Source: UBA6115 sp050953005
Lineage (GTDB): Bacteria > Bacillota > Clostridia > Christensenellales > Aristaeellaceae
Assembly: GCA_050953005.1 (NCBI GenBank)
Contig: JBMNLV010000014.1
Span: 108,313-172,312 of the forward strand
DNA length: 64,000 bases
Reading direction: 5' to 3'
In this document: one piece after another, positions 26,940 through 35,532 of the stretch
How the letters are laid out: the number at the start of each line of letters is the position of its first letter
Numbering within the stretch: position 1 is the stretch's first letter
The notes under the pieces: generated by a model
Seen by the model: the letters and a program-made list of their open reading frames with translations, nothing else
Database searches by the model: none
What the model was told of the DNA's origin: nothing
Program-made: the position numbers and the translations under genes

Positions 26940-26968
26940 ATTGTACCACATTATCTGGAAGGGGTGAA
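26940..26968 (-). promoter_or_regulatory. putative promoter for the GH63/exporter operon
   Basis: On the minus strand TTCACC, a 17-bp spacer and TACAAT, ending 44 bp before the ATG at 26896. It is back-to-back with the plus-strand promoter at 26992. Confidence 0.45.
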
Positions 26969-26991
26969 CTTCAGTCTGCAGAGCGAAGCAA

Positions 26992-27021
26992 TTGTCAAAC
27001 CGGTGATGGAGTTGATACAAT
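26992..27021 (+). promoter_or_regulatory. putative promoter for the second GH127-type gene
   Basis: TTGTCA (26992-26997), 18-bp spacer, TACAAT (27016-27021), 48 bp before ATG 27069. The two divergent promoters share a 160-bp region, so the units may be co-regulated. Confidence 0.5.
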
Positions 27022-27068
27022 GCAGCGGAAAGGATAAAATATAAAAAACAACCAAAGAGGTGGAAGAT

Positions 27069-28904
27069 ATGTTAAAATTAAACAAATTTGCTCATTTTAC
27101 CAGCAATGCGGTTAAACCATTGGGGTGGCTGCGGCGCCAGCTGGAAATCCAGGCGGATGGTTTGAGCGGACATCTGGATAAAATATGGCCGGATGTAAGT
27201 CATAGCCGGTGGATCGGCGGAGACAAGGAGGGCTGGGAACGGGTTCCCTATTGGCTGGATGGCTTTATTCCTCTGGCTTGGCTGTTGGATGATGAGAAGT
27301 TGAAGACTCGCGCAAAGCGTTATGTAGATGCTATCTTGGCCCAACAACAGGAGGATGGATGGATTTGTCCATGCTCACTGGAAGAACGCAGGGGATATGA
27401 CATCTGGGCGCTCTTTTTGATTTGCAAGGTTCTGGCCCTCTATGCGGATATGAGCGGTGATGAAAGGGTGCAACCCGCTTTATACAGGGCTTTGAAGCAG
27501 TTTGATACACACATTGATAAGAACACCCTTTTCAACTGGGGAGCAGCCAGATGGTTTGAGTGCCTGATACCGTTGTTTTGGCTTTATGAGCGGCAACCTG
27601 AAGAGTGGATGATCAACCTGGCGCACAAACTGCGTGTGGAAGGCATCGACTACAATGAACTGTTTAACAATTATAAAGACCAAATTCCTCAAAAACGCTG
27701 GACATACCTCACCCATGTGGTGAATTTGGCAATGTGTTTGAAACAAGGTGCGCTATACAGCCGCCTAACAAAGCAAGATCCAGACCAGTTTGCGAGACGG
27801 GCTCTTGACACTTTGCTTGCACACCATAGCATGGCAGTCGGACATTTCACGGGGGATGAGTGTGTTGCGGGCGACAGCCCCATCCGGGGTTCTGAACTGT
27901 GCGGCGTAGTGGAAGCCATGTACTCCTATGAAGTTTTGCTGTGTACAGGCGGGAACCCCGTTTGGGCGGATCAGCTGGAAAAGTTGGCTTTCAATGCCTT
28001 GCCTGCAACCCTTACGCCCGATATGTGGGCGCATCAGTATGACCAATTGAGCAATCAGGTTCAATGTGCCCCGATGGAGCCTGAACATAAAATCTTTGGC
28101 ACAAATGGCCCTGAATCCCATGTTTTTGGTTTAGAGCCTAACTTTGGCTGCTGTACTGCTAATTTTAGCCAGGGGTTCCCTAAATTTGCAATGACAACTT
28201 TCCTGCGCTCAGAACACGGGCTGGTTTCTGCAGTACTGGCGCCATCGGAGGTCCGTACGGAAATTAATGGCGCTAAGGTCTCCTGCCGCCTGGAAACAGA
28301 CTACCCCTTCCGTAGCCAACTGCGCTACACTCTCTTAGTTGATCAACCGGCTACCTTTTCCCTATCCATCCGCATCCCTGGTTTTGCCACGCGTGCTTTT
28401 GTGGATGGACAACCGATACAGGTTGGCGCTTTCCATACCATCAGCCAAGAATGGCGGGGCAGTACCCAGGTGCTGGTTGAGTTGGAGTTCTCACCCAAGC
28501 TGAAAGCCAGGCCGAGGGGAATGGCCTGCCTTTGGCATGGTCCCTTGTTGTATGCCTTGCCGATAGACTCGAAAACAGAAGTTGTTGAGTATGAGAAGAA
28601 CGGTGTGATTCGCAAATTTCCTTACTGCGATTATTACTTTTATCCAACATCAGCGTGGAACTATGGTTTTGCAGACAGAAAATTTGAAGTGGTGCATGAA
28701 CAGATGGGCAAATACCCGTTCAGCGTGGAAGGGGCGGCCATCTCAATCGCTGCCAATCTGTCCCCGGTAAACTGGCAAATGGAGCATGGCGTCTGTACTG
28801 AAGAGCCCCTATCCAGTCAGCCGTCCGGTCCTGCCAAGCAGTTACGTATGGTGCCCTATGGTTGCACCAACCTGAGGATGACGGAGATGCCTCTGCTGTT
28901 CTAA
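27069..28904 (+). CDS. DUF1680/GH127-type glycoside hydrolase
   Basis: A 611-residue (alpha/alpha)6-barrel enzyme related to GH127 beta-L-arabinofuranosidase but from another branch than the protein at 12088. The metal/thiolate site is conserved: Glu276 and Cys278 in GSELCGVVEAM, and Cys361-Cys362 in NFGCCTANFSQGF. A C-terminal jelly-roll follows (YPFRSQLRYTLLVDQP ... LSIRIPGF). No signal peptide, so the substrate is intracellular. ATG 27069 is chosen because AGAGGTGG lies 5 bases upstream; the earlier GTG at 27060 lies inside that site. It is divergent from the GH63-like operon. It may cleave beta-L-arabinofuranosyl or a related furanosyl/pyranosyl linkage. Confidence 0.88.
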   Translation: MLKLNKFAHFTSNAVKPLGWLRRQLEIQADGLSGHLDKIWPDVSHSRWIGGDKEGWERVPYWLDGFIPLAWLLDDEKLKTRAKRYVDAILAQQQEDGWICPCSLEERRGYDIWALFLICKVLALYADMSGDERVQPALYRALKQFDTHIDKNTLFNWGAARWFECLIPLFWLYERQPEEWMINLAHKLRVEGIDYNELFNNYKDQIPQKRWTYLTHVVNLAMCLKQGALYSRLTKQDPDQFARRALDTLLAHHSMAVGHFTGDECVAGDSPIRGSELCGVVEAMYSYEVLLCTGGNPVWADQLEKLAFNALPATLTPDMWAHQYDQLSNQVQCAPMEPEHKIFGTNGPESHVFGLEPNFGCCTANFSQGFPKFAMTTFLRSEHGLVSAVLAPSEVRTEINGAKVSCRLETDYPFRSQLRYTLLVDQPATFSLSIRIPGFATRAFVDGQPIQVGAFHTISQEWRGSTQVLVELEFSPKLKARPRGMACLWHGPLLYALPIDSKTEVVEYEKNGVIRKFPYCDYYFYPTSAWNYGFADRKFEVVHEQMGKYPFSVEGAAISIAANLSPVNWQMEHGVCTEEPLSSQPSGPAKQLRMVPYGCTNLRMTEMPLLF

Positions 28905-29089
28905 ACCCTAAAGACACACGAACCATGCAGTACAATGTTACTGTCGGATGTGCGGTTGTTCCGGCCTCATGAACCGTCTAAAACAAAGCAGAAGGCGATC
29001 ACATAAAAGCATTCCCGGAAAAGCAAAGAAGCTTTCGTTCTCAAATACTCTGGCTTGTTTGTTTTGTGGCCGATACAAGCTGTTTAACT
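28905..29089. other. intergenic region before the IS remnant
   Basis: 185 bp with no supported gene. Open frames on both strands lack ribosome binding sites. It may be inner IS sequence too diverged to recognise. Confidence 0.35.
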
Positions 29090-29206
29090 CCGGAAAAGGT
29101 TCAAGGGTTTTGAGTGATTTCAGGGGTTTCTCTTGCACCATTTTAGCATGAATGAGACCGAAATGCTTGTGAAATATAGAGGGGAGAGTTGTTCAGCAGA
29201 CACTAA
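29090..29206 (-). mobile_element. isolated end of an IS5/IS1182-like element
   Basis: AGTTGTTCAGCAGACACTAA at 29187-29206 is the exact reverse complement of the left end of the IS at 17257. The adjacent 90 bp (CAAGGGTTTTG, TTGCACCAT) still resemble that IS leader. The transposase is absent. It lies in inverted orientation to the intact IS, so the two bracket 17257-29206. Confidence 0.6.
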
Positions 29207-29344
29207 ATATCATCACATGATGGAAGCTTTAAAGTTTTGGGGCAGTATTAGATGTCACAAATATAGACTCATACCATTTGTGAATTCCAATGGAGATGAT
29301 GATAACGGAGATTTCCAAACAGGTATGAGATGGTAATAACCCGA

Positions 29345-31150
29345 TCAGGTTTCTATCAACGAATCCTTCAGGTTGCTGTAGAAGCGCTTAAGCACATCAA
29401 AAGCAATTTTTTTCTTGTCACAGTTGGAAGAAAGCAGTCCCTTTCGATTGTATCCTCTTTGAAAAGAGTTCGTTCTGCCTGGACTACGAAAATCGAACAG
29501 AATCCAAGGAATGATACCGCTGATGATGTCAAAGCGTGATTGAAGAGTGGACAGTTGCTTTTCATAAAAATCCGCTTGGCATTCTTCTGTAAACAGGTCA
29601 TTGATTGTGCCATGATATCCAGCTAATGCGCCTGCGCCAAACTCAGTGATTATGAGCGGCTTCTTCAGACTCATGTTGTCCAGTTCTGTCCTTAGTTGCT
29701 GCATATTTCCGCGATACCAGCCAAAATACTCATTGATTCCAATCACATCAATCAACTTAGCCAGCCTATCCTGGATCATTAATTGTTCGTAGTTAACAAG
29801 GCAGGCGGATGATACTAGGTGAATATCATCGCAAGCACGACATATATTGATAAGCGAAGTCATGAAAGCAAGTCGATCATCGCTGTCCGGGGTTTCGTTT
29901 CCGATCGACCAGATGCCTACACTTACCCGGTTCCGATCCCGCAGAATCAGTTCCTTGAGCTGATTACCGGCACTTTTTATTGTATTCTCATTGTTATATT
30001 CGACAGCCCAATAGACGGGGATCTCCTCCCACAGCAAAAACCCCCAACGATCTGCCAGCTTTGCAGCGAATCTGCTATGCGGATAATGCGCCAGTCTGAT
30101 GAAATTGCAGTTAAGCTCTTTGGCAAAGGAAAAGTAACATTCGACTTTTTCTTTATCTAGTGATTTACCTGTTTCAGGATGATCTTCATGAAAGCTTATT
30201 CCCCGCAAAAAAATGGGCGATCCGTTAAGAATGAGTTGCCTTCCATTTGCCTTGAGTTCCTTGAAACCAATGTCATCTTGTACACGATCCTGCCCACAGG
30301 TGAGGATGACCTGGTATAAAGTAGGTGAGTCTGGTGTCCATAGTACAGCTTGAGTAGAAATGACAATCTCTCCGATGTTCTCATGTAGAGGAATCTCCTC
30401 GTTAATGCCTAGATCAGGTATTTCCAGCATACAACTTTGAGCATCTCCCTCGACCTGGATATGTACAGCGATTTTTCCCAACGTTCCATCAGGCAGTAAA
30501 CGAATGAAGGCATTCCTAATGAAGGTATGGGGCATGCGATACAGCAAAACAGAGCGATACAGTCCGCCATAATTGAACCAATCAGTGTTCAACGCGGGTA
30601 CATGCTCAGCCCGACGTTGATTATTTACCATCACTAGAAGTCGATTCTCGGGTTCTAGCCACTTTGTTATGTCAGCGCAGAATGGTGTACTGCCACCCAG
30701 ATGTCGAAGGATATAATGACCATTCAACCAAACTCTACACTCGTGATTTGCGCCTTCAAACATTATGTGAACACGTTCCTGTTGGCTGGTCTCAGCATAG
30801 CGGAAGGTCCTTGTATACCAAACCATCCCCTCATAGTAAGCATATTCTTTTCTTTGTGTGTTGAAACAGGAGGGCACTTTTATGTCACCCCAGTTTTCAA
30901 AATCAAAATCTACGGGAATCGGATTTCCCTCACCGTCTCTGTTTTTTTGTTGAAACCATTTCTTCCGCATTCCTGTTTCATACGGATCGATTGTAAATTT
31001 CCAGTTCCCATCTAAACTTTCTGCGCGCCGGTCAAAGGGATCAAATAAGCTGTCAGGGCTAACTGTATCAATTTTGTAGGCTTGATCGTAGGTTGTGTCA
31101 TGCATCGACAAAGCAAAAACTGGTATGTTCTTATCCATGTAATCCACCAT
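29345..31150 (-). CDS. GH2 beta-glucuronidase-like hydrolase
   Basis: A 601-residue three-domain GH2 enzyme: sugar-binding jelly roll (about 45-205, ending DWFNYGGLYRSV), Ig-like domain (205-300) and TIM barrel. The acid/base is Glu419 in WSIGNETPD and the nucleophile Glu503 in ITEFGAGA. Near the C-terminus YNRKGLL (Asn568, Lys570) matches the N-x-K motif that binds the substrate carboxylate in beta-glucuronidases, so a glucuronidase rather than a galactosidase is predicted. There is no signal peptide. GGAG lies 7 bases before ATG 31150, which overlaps the previous gene by 20 bp; ATG 31138 is an alternative. It is the last gene of the uronide-type transporter operon. Confidence 0.9.
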   Translation of the reverse strand: MVDYMDKNIPVFALSMHDTTYDQAYKIDTVSPDSLFDPFDRRAESLDGNWKFTIDPYETGMRKKWFQQKNRDGEGNPIPVDFDFENWGDIKVPSCFNTQRKEYAYYEGMVWYTRTFRYAETSQQERVHIMFEGANHECRVWLNGHYILRHLGGSTPFCADITKWLEPENRLLVMVNNQRRAEHVPALNTDWFNYGGLYRSVLLYRMPHTFIRNAFIRLLPDGTLGKIAVHIQVEGDAQSCMLEIPDLGINEEIPLHENIGEIVISTQAVLWTPDSPTLYQVILTCGQDRVQDDIGFKELKANGRQLILNGSPIFLRGISFHEDHPETGKSLDKEKVECYFSFAKELNCNFIRLAHYPHSRFAAKLADRWGFLLWEEIPVYWAVEYNNENTIKSAGNQLKELILRDRNRVSVGIWSIGNETPDSDDRLAFMTSLINICRACDDIHLVSSACLVNYEQLMIQDRLAKLIDVIGINEYFGWYRGNMQQLRTELDNMSLKKPLIITEFGAGALAGYHGTINDLFTEECQADFYEKQLSTLQSRFDIISGIIPWILFDFRSPGRTNSFQRGYNRKGLLSSNCDKKKIAFDVLKRFYSNLKDSLIET

Positions 31151-32816
31151 CCTTGCGCTCCAGAAGTTTTTTTATACGTGATGAATTATCTTGGACGAAG
31201 TGTGAAATCATCTTGGTATCTAATAGCCAGTAAACATAGTAAGGATAATGTGTATCGGTCAAATGTTCTTGAAGTCGCTCGCAAAACAGCTCCAATTCCT
31301 GATTGGCATGCTGAAAATCCGTGATGTCACCACCCTCCTCGCAGAAAACACCTAGAAAAGTGACATGGGCTGCGTGATAAAACTGCTCCACGTAGAGCTC
31401 ATATAACTTAAGGAGATCCTCAATCTCTTTGACAAAGGCCTCAGGCAGGCCGAGCGTGCACGGAGAGAGCAGACTGCTCAATTGTTTGACACGTTGAAGA
31501 GCTTCCTTTTTTTCGTTAAGGATAATCCGGATATTGTTTGGCGTCAGCGCGAGGGAGTTCTCATCTTTTTTGTCCCAGTTACTTTTACTGTGATGCTTCG
31601 TCATAGTGTAGAAAATATCATCAATTGTATACTGAATCTTACTGCTCAGTTGAAACACATTGCCCCTTACATACAAAGTCTTTTCAAGTATCTTCCAGGA
31701 TTCCCTCATAAAATCCCGTAGTTTAATCCAGGCATCAGGATGACTGGGCACAACTGGCTCAAGCGCTTCTGATTCCCCGTGCAGTGAAGAGAGAAGTCCA
31801 TATCGCGTCCAGGCTTGATAGACTTGATTGAGATCCATGTACGGATCCATGCTCAACATAGCACCAGCAAAAAGGTTAAGCATATTGAAACTATTGAAAG
31901 TGCTAGCATCATTACAAATCTCCCAATCGGTTCGGCAGATGATGCCTTCAGCGCCATGTTGGTAACAGAATTGGATCCTTGTCTGAAGATCCTCCGCAAG
32001 ACCGCAAGGAAACAATCCCATACCTGCGTACTGGCCCCAGACGTCAAATTCTATCCATTGACGTAACCCTGCTACATTACCGATCCTGGGATTGTGTGGA
32101 AAGGTAGGCCAAAAATCATGAGGGACATTTTTGATAGCCATGATAATATTCTTAGAACAAGTGATGACCGCATCAATCAAAGCACTTTGCTGGTCAATTG
32201 TGTACGAGAAATCTCTAACGACCAGTGTCTTTCCCCGTACCCTCAAAGGCTCATAGACAGCTTGGATATACTGCTTATACCAGCTTTCATCAGCAAGTAT
32301 CTTGCACCTGTTGCAAGTACAGGTCCGCGTGGCAATGGATACTTTTGATTCGCGCGTAGCAGGACTGACGATAAGCCCTGCAAGACCGGGAATCGTATCA
32401 AACACTTCCTGTGTTTTCTTTTCCAAAAAGGAAAACCAGAAAGGGTTAGAAGGACAAATCACGCCCTGAGTGTCACGCAAGTCATGTTGTAACTCCAGAA
32501 TCCCTTCCGGGTACCAGATCTCCTTAACCTCCAAATATACATCAATCCCTAGACTCTTGGCTAAATCGACAACACGTGAAACATATACGCTGTTAGCGTA
32601 TGTCTTTGAGCGTCTGATTGGCCAACGATTCCATACCATGTCGCTGTCATTGAAGTAAAAGGAGGGCATCACTAGCTCATCCATAATGTCGTTTTGGTGC
32701 AAGATCAGCGCGTTTAGACCTACCTGGTTCATAAAGGCCAGCGTTGTACATATGGCATTCCATTGCCACATCCTGGAACTGTGCATTTCCAATCCCCTAA
32801 AACTGAACTTACTCAT
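31131..32816 (-). CDS. unrecognised TIM-barrel-like putative glycoside hydrolase with CxCxxC motif
   Basis: A 561-residue cytoplasmic protein I cannot place in a named family. The N-terminus (FRGLEMHSSRMWQWNAICTT, then VGLNALILHQNDI) looks like the first strand and helix of a glycosidase TIM barrel, and SLGIDVYLEVKEIW like the third strand. LAGLIVSPATRESKVS is followed by a zinc-binding-like CTCNRC at 166-171, a feature also seen in GH20-like and DUF4838 proteins. GIICRTDWEICND near 310 may hold acidic catalytic residues. The C-terminal 200 residues are helical. ATG 32816 follows GGAAG at 5 bases. It lies between two sugar permeases and a GH2 beta-glucuronidase, overlapping the latter, so a role in uronide or glycoside breakdown is inferred. 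Confidence 0.6.
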   Translation of the reverse strand: MSKFSFRGLEMHSSRMWQWNAICTTLAFMNQVGLNALILHQNDIMDELVMPSFYFNDSDMVWNRWPIRRSKTYANSVYVSRVVDLAKSLGIDVYLEVKEIWYPEGILELQHDLRDTQGVICPSNPFWFSFLEKKTQEVFDTIPGLAGLIVSPATRESKVSIATRTCTCNRCKILADESWYKQYIQAVYEPLRVRGKTLVVRDFSYTIDQQSALIDAVITCSKNIIMAIKNVPHDFWPTFPHNPRIGNVAGLRQWIEFDVWGQYAGMGLFPCGLAEDLQTRIQFCYQHGAEGIICRTDWEICNDASTFNSFNMLNLFAGAMLSMDPYMDLNQVYQAWTRYGLLSSLHGESEALEPVVPSHPDAWIKLRDFMRESWKILEKTLYVRGNVFQLSSKIQYTIDDIFYTMTKHHSKSNWDKKDENSLALTPNNIRIILNEKKEALQRVKQLSSLLSPCTLGLPEAFVKEIEDLLKLYELYVEQFYHAAHVTFLGVFCEEGGDITDFQHANQELELFCERLQEHLTDTHYPYYVYWLLDTKMISHFVQDNSSRIKKLLERKDGGLHG

Positions 32817-32840
32817 TATTTCTTCCTTCATACCTATACC

Positions 32841-33683
32841 TTATCCCTTGACTCCATGTGAAGCGATGCCTTCCACGAAATACTTTTGCAATGAAAAGAA
32901 TATTGCTACAATAGGAACGACGGACAATAGTGACATGGCCATAATAGGACCAGCCGTTACGGTGTCGCTGTTACGGAATATGGAAAGAGCCAACTGAACT
33001 GTATATTTTCTTTCATCCCGTAAAAAAAGGAGTGGATACAAAAATTCATTCCATGACCACATGAACTGGAATATCACATTAGTCACCACAGCTGGCAAGC
33101 ACAAGGGAAGGCTAATAATTAAAAAGATTCTTAACTCAGAGCAACCATCGATACGTGCTGCTTCCAATATTTCGTTTGGCAATGTTTGTGAATACTGCCT
33201 CATTAGAAAGGTGCCAAAGGTCGCCCCCAGTGAAGGCAAAATAACGCTGAGATGTGTGTCAATCAGATTAAGGCTTTTCATCATAGTGTACAGAGGAATC
33301 ATACGGATCTGATCAGGAATCATCATCGCGGATAGAATCAACAGAAAAAAGAAGTCCTTCCCTATGAACTGATATTTAGCGAAAGCAAAGCCAGCCATAG
33401 CATTGATGATAACGGTAATCGTGACCCTCGTTATAGAAATGTAGATGGAGTTCAAGAAGTATTTCTCAAAACCGCCCTCACGCCATCCTGTTATATAGTT
33501 CTGGATAGTGATTACACGGGGAATTAGACTGAATCCTTTAGCATAGATTTCATCCTGCTGTTTAAAAGACATGGATACCATAACAAGTATGGGAAACAGG
33601 ACGACCAAAGCGCCGATAACCAGCATCATCCAAAGCAGCCATGAAGTTAAGTGCTCTTTCTTCAACACAATCTTTCGTTCCAT
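32841..33683 (-). CDS. carbohydrate ABC transporter permease, MalG-type
   Basis: A 280-residue CUT1 permease. Spans include LLWMMLVIGALVVLFPILVMV at the N-terminus. The EAA loop is EAARIDGCSELRIFLIISLPL near residue 195, and the C-terminus YFVEGIASHGVKG is typical. It follows its MalF-type partner after 7 bp and precedes the unrecognised hydrolase by 24 bp on the minus strand. No ATPase gene is nearby; a shared one is expected. Confidence 0.92.
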   Translation of the reverse strand: MERKIVLKKEHLTSWLLWMMLVIGALVVLFPILVMVSMSFKQQDEIYAKGFSLIPRVITIQNYITGWREGGFEKYFLNSIYISITRVTITVIINAMAGFAFAKYQFIGKDFFFLLILSAMMIPDQIRMIPLYTMMKSLNLIDTHLSVILPSLGATFGTFLMRQYSQTLPNEILEAARIDGCSELRIFLIISLPLCLPAVVTNVIFQFMWSWNEFLYPLLFLRDERKYTVQLALSIFRNSDTVTAGPIMAMSLLSVVPIVAIFFSLQKYFVEGIASHGVKG

Positions 33684-33690
33684 ATTCTTC

Positions 33691-34554
33691 CTACTCCTCC
33701 GCGGCTGACGTCAGCTTCCTTAGAATAACAGTGACTAACAACAGTACTAGGAAGAAAACTACAGACAAAGCTGACGCGTATCCCAAATTGCCTTCCTGCA
33801 TACCTTTGATATAGATATATAGCACCATCACAAACGATGCTCTTCCAGGTCCGCCTCCAGTCATAACAAAAATCTGATCGAACACACGGAACGATGAAAT
33901 AACCACCAAGTTAACAACCAAGATAATGATGGGACGAAGGGCGGGTACTGTGATGAACCGAAACTGTTGAAAACTGTTTGCTCCATCAATTTTCGCTGCT
34001 TCATACAATCCGGAAGGTACACTCTGAAGCCCTGCAAGAAAAATCACAGCATAATAGCCTACCCCAGCCCAGATCCCAGTCAAAGCAAGGCAAGGTAAAG
34101 TTAACTTGGGATCGAGTATCCAGCGGCTCGTCCTAAAATCCAGGGACATCAAAATGCTGTTGAGGATCCCATTGTTGGAGGAGTACATCCATCGCCAAAT
34201 AAGTCCAACTACAACCCACGAGAAAAGATGGGGTAACAGATAAATCGCCCGCAATGTTGACTTCATTAGACGTATTCTGTTTAGCCCGATAGCAAGAACG
34301 AGGCTCAAAAAAACCGTGGGTAATGTCATCAAAAAGACGAAATAAAGCGTATTAAGGAGGGCAATTCGGAAATAACGGTCATTGAGCATTATAAGATAAT
34401 GATCAAACCAATTGAACTGAGACACACCGATGGCACCTGTCGTAAAGCTCATCACCAGATTAGCCAGCAAGGGGTAAATGGCGAAGAGCACTACGATTAA
34501 CACATTTGGAAAGATGAAAAGGTAGGGAACAAGTTTCGTTTTTCTAGAAATCAT
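33691..34554 (-). CDS. carbohydrate ABC transporter permease, MalF-type
   Basis: A 287-residue permease with six hydrophobic spans, starting with LVPYLFIFPNVLIVVLFAIYP. The EAA loop is YEAAKIDGANSFQQFRFITVP near residue 190, and GGGPGRASFVMVLYIYIKG is the usual late motif. ATG 34554 is preferred to the GTG four codons upstream. It heads the permease/hydrolase part of the locus and is separated by about 940 bp, with a terminator, from the binding-protein gene. It therefore probably has its own promoter in that gap. Confidence 0.9.
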   Translation of the reverse strand: MISRKTKLVPYLFIFPNVLIVVLFAIYPLLANLVMSFTTGAIGVSQFNWFDHYLIMLNDRYFRIALLNTLYFVFLMTLPTVFLSLVLAIGLNRIRLMKSTLRAIYLLPHLFSWVVVGLIWRWMYSSNNGILNSILMSLDFRTSRWILDPKLTLPCLALTGIWAGVGYYAVIFLAGLQSVPSGLYEAAKIDGANSFQQFRFITVPALRPIIILVVNLVVISSFRVFDQIFVMTGGGPGRASFVMVLYIYIKGMQEGNLGYASALSVVFFLVLLLVTVILRKLTSAAEE

Positions 34555-34566
34555 AACAATCACCAC

Positions 34567-35491
34567 TTTTGTTCACTTTCTTGAGGCGCTTCCAAACTGG
34601 CATTTTGCTCATTCTTCTTATAGGAAGCAAGTATAATAAGCTGTTTCATGTAGTCAAAGCTTGATCGCCTCTGTCTTTGCATCAAACGACAATTTGACAA
34701 CTTGTCTACATGGTTTAATTTGTAAATATCGTTGCAATGAAAAGATATCGGATATTGTAGAAACAATCAAAAAAGAAGGCGCAATAAACTTTTTATTTGC
34801 AACCATGTGTGAACAGACTGACCCTGAACAGTCCGATACCTAATCATTGTGACCTCTTTTTCCTCCAAAATTGTTTTGCAGATACTGCTCACTTTCTTAT
34901 TTTAAGTTCCATTCCAAACTCAATTTGGCAGGGCTCGTCAACATTTTTTCTATTTATAATTGGCAACTATCAGTGCAAGTAAACTAACTAATTATCTAAC
35001 GTTCATTCCTTCCTTCACTCCACTTTCTTTTAATCGTTATTATGTGTTATAAGCAGAAAGGATTTTCATATGTCTAGCACATCATGTAATGTGGGTTGAT
35101 CCTCTAGGCACCTAAGTAATATTGGAGCATGTTACGTAGACACCTCAGAATAGGAATCGAAAACTTGCATCGTCTATAGTCACAAAATTATACGCAGAAG
35201 GTTTGTAACAATATTGGGCTCTGTGATTCTTGTTCATTGGTTCGTTCGATGCTTTGAATACATAGTTATCCTTTATTCCATGTCACAATTCTCACCACGA
35301 TATTGTCTGATGTAAAGCTTTATTGCATCGTCGCGCCGGGTCTTTGATCACCCTGCTGTGTCAGTCAACCTCAACGTAGCTTAGGCTACGCCATCGGTTT
35401 TCTTCCTTGCAGGACAATAAAATCCCTCGCCGCTTTGGATGCAAAGGGGGCATTACATATCAGTATTACACTTTCCATGAGCTAGGCGCAT
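34567..35491. other. long AT-rich intergenic region between permease and binding-protein genes
   Basis: About 925 bp without a supported gene in an otherwise compact operon. It contains the second copy of the 75-nt dispersed repeat and the terminator of the binding-protein gene. The rest is AT-rich and could hold the promoter of the permease unit or remains of a deleted gene. Confidence 0.5.
35336..35410 (-). repeat. 75-nt dispersed repeat, copy 2
   Basis: Minus-strand reading gives GCAAGGAAGAAAACCG ... GCTACGTTGAGGTTGACTGA ... GATCAAAGACCCGG, matching copy 1 at 19029-19102 with scattered transitions. It lies downstream of the binding-protein terminator. Confidence 0.55.
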
Positions 35492-35524
35492 AAAAAAAGG
35501 AGAACCGTCGTAAAACGGCTCTCC
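35492..35524 (-). terminator. intrinsic terminator after the binding-protein gene
   Basis: On the minus strand GGAGAGCCGT and ACGGTTCTCC form a 10-bp stem (one G-T pair, 6-base loop) followed by seven T residues, 9 bp after the stop codon. Confidence 0.85.
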
Positions 35525-35532
35525 CTCTTTAG

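Noticed and set aside
28948..29151. Small open frames on both strands before the IS end
   Set aside because: They overlap the IS-like leader, have no ribosome binding site and resemble no transposase start.
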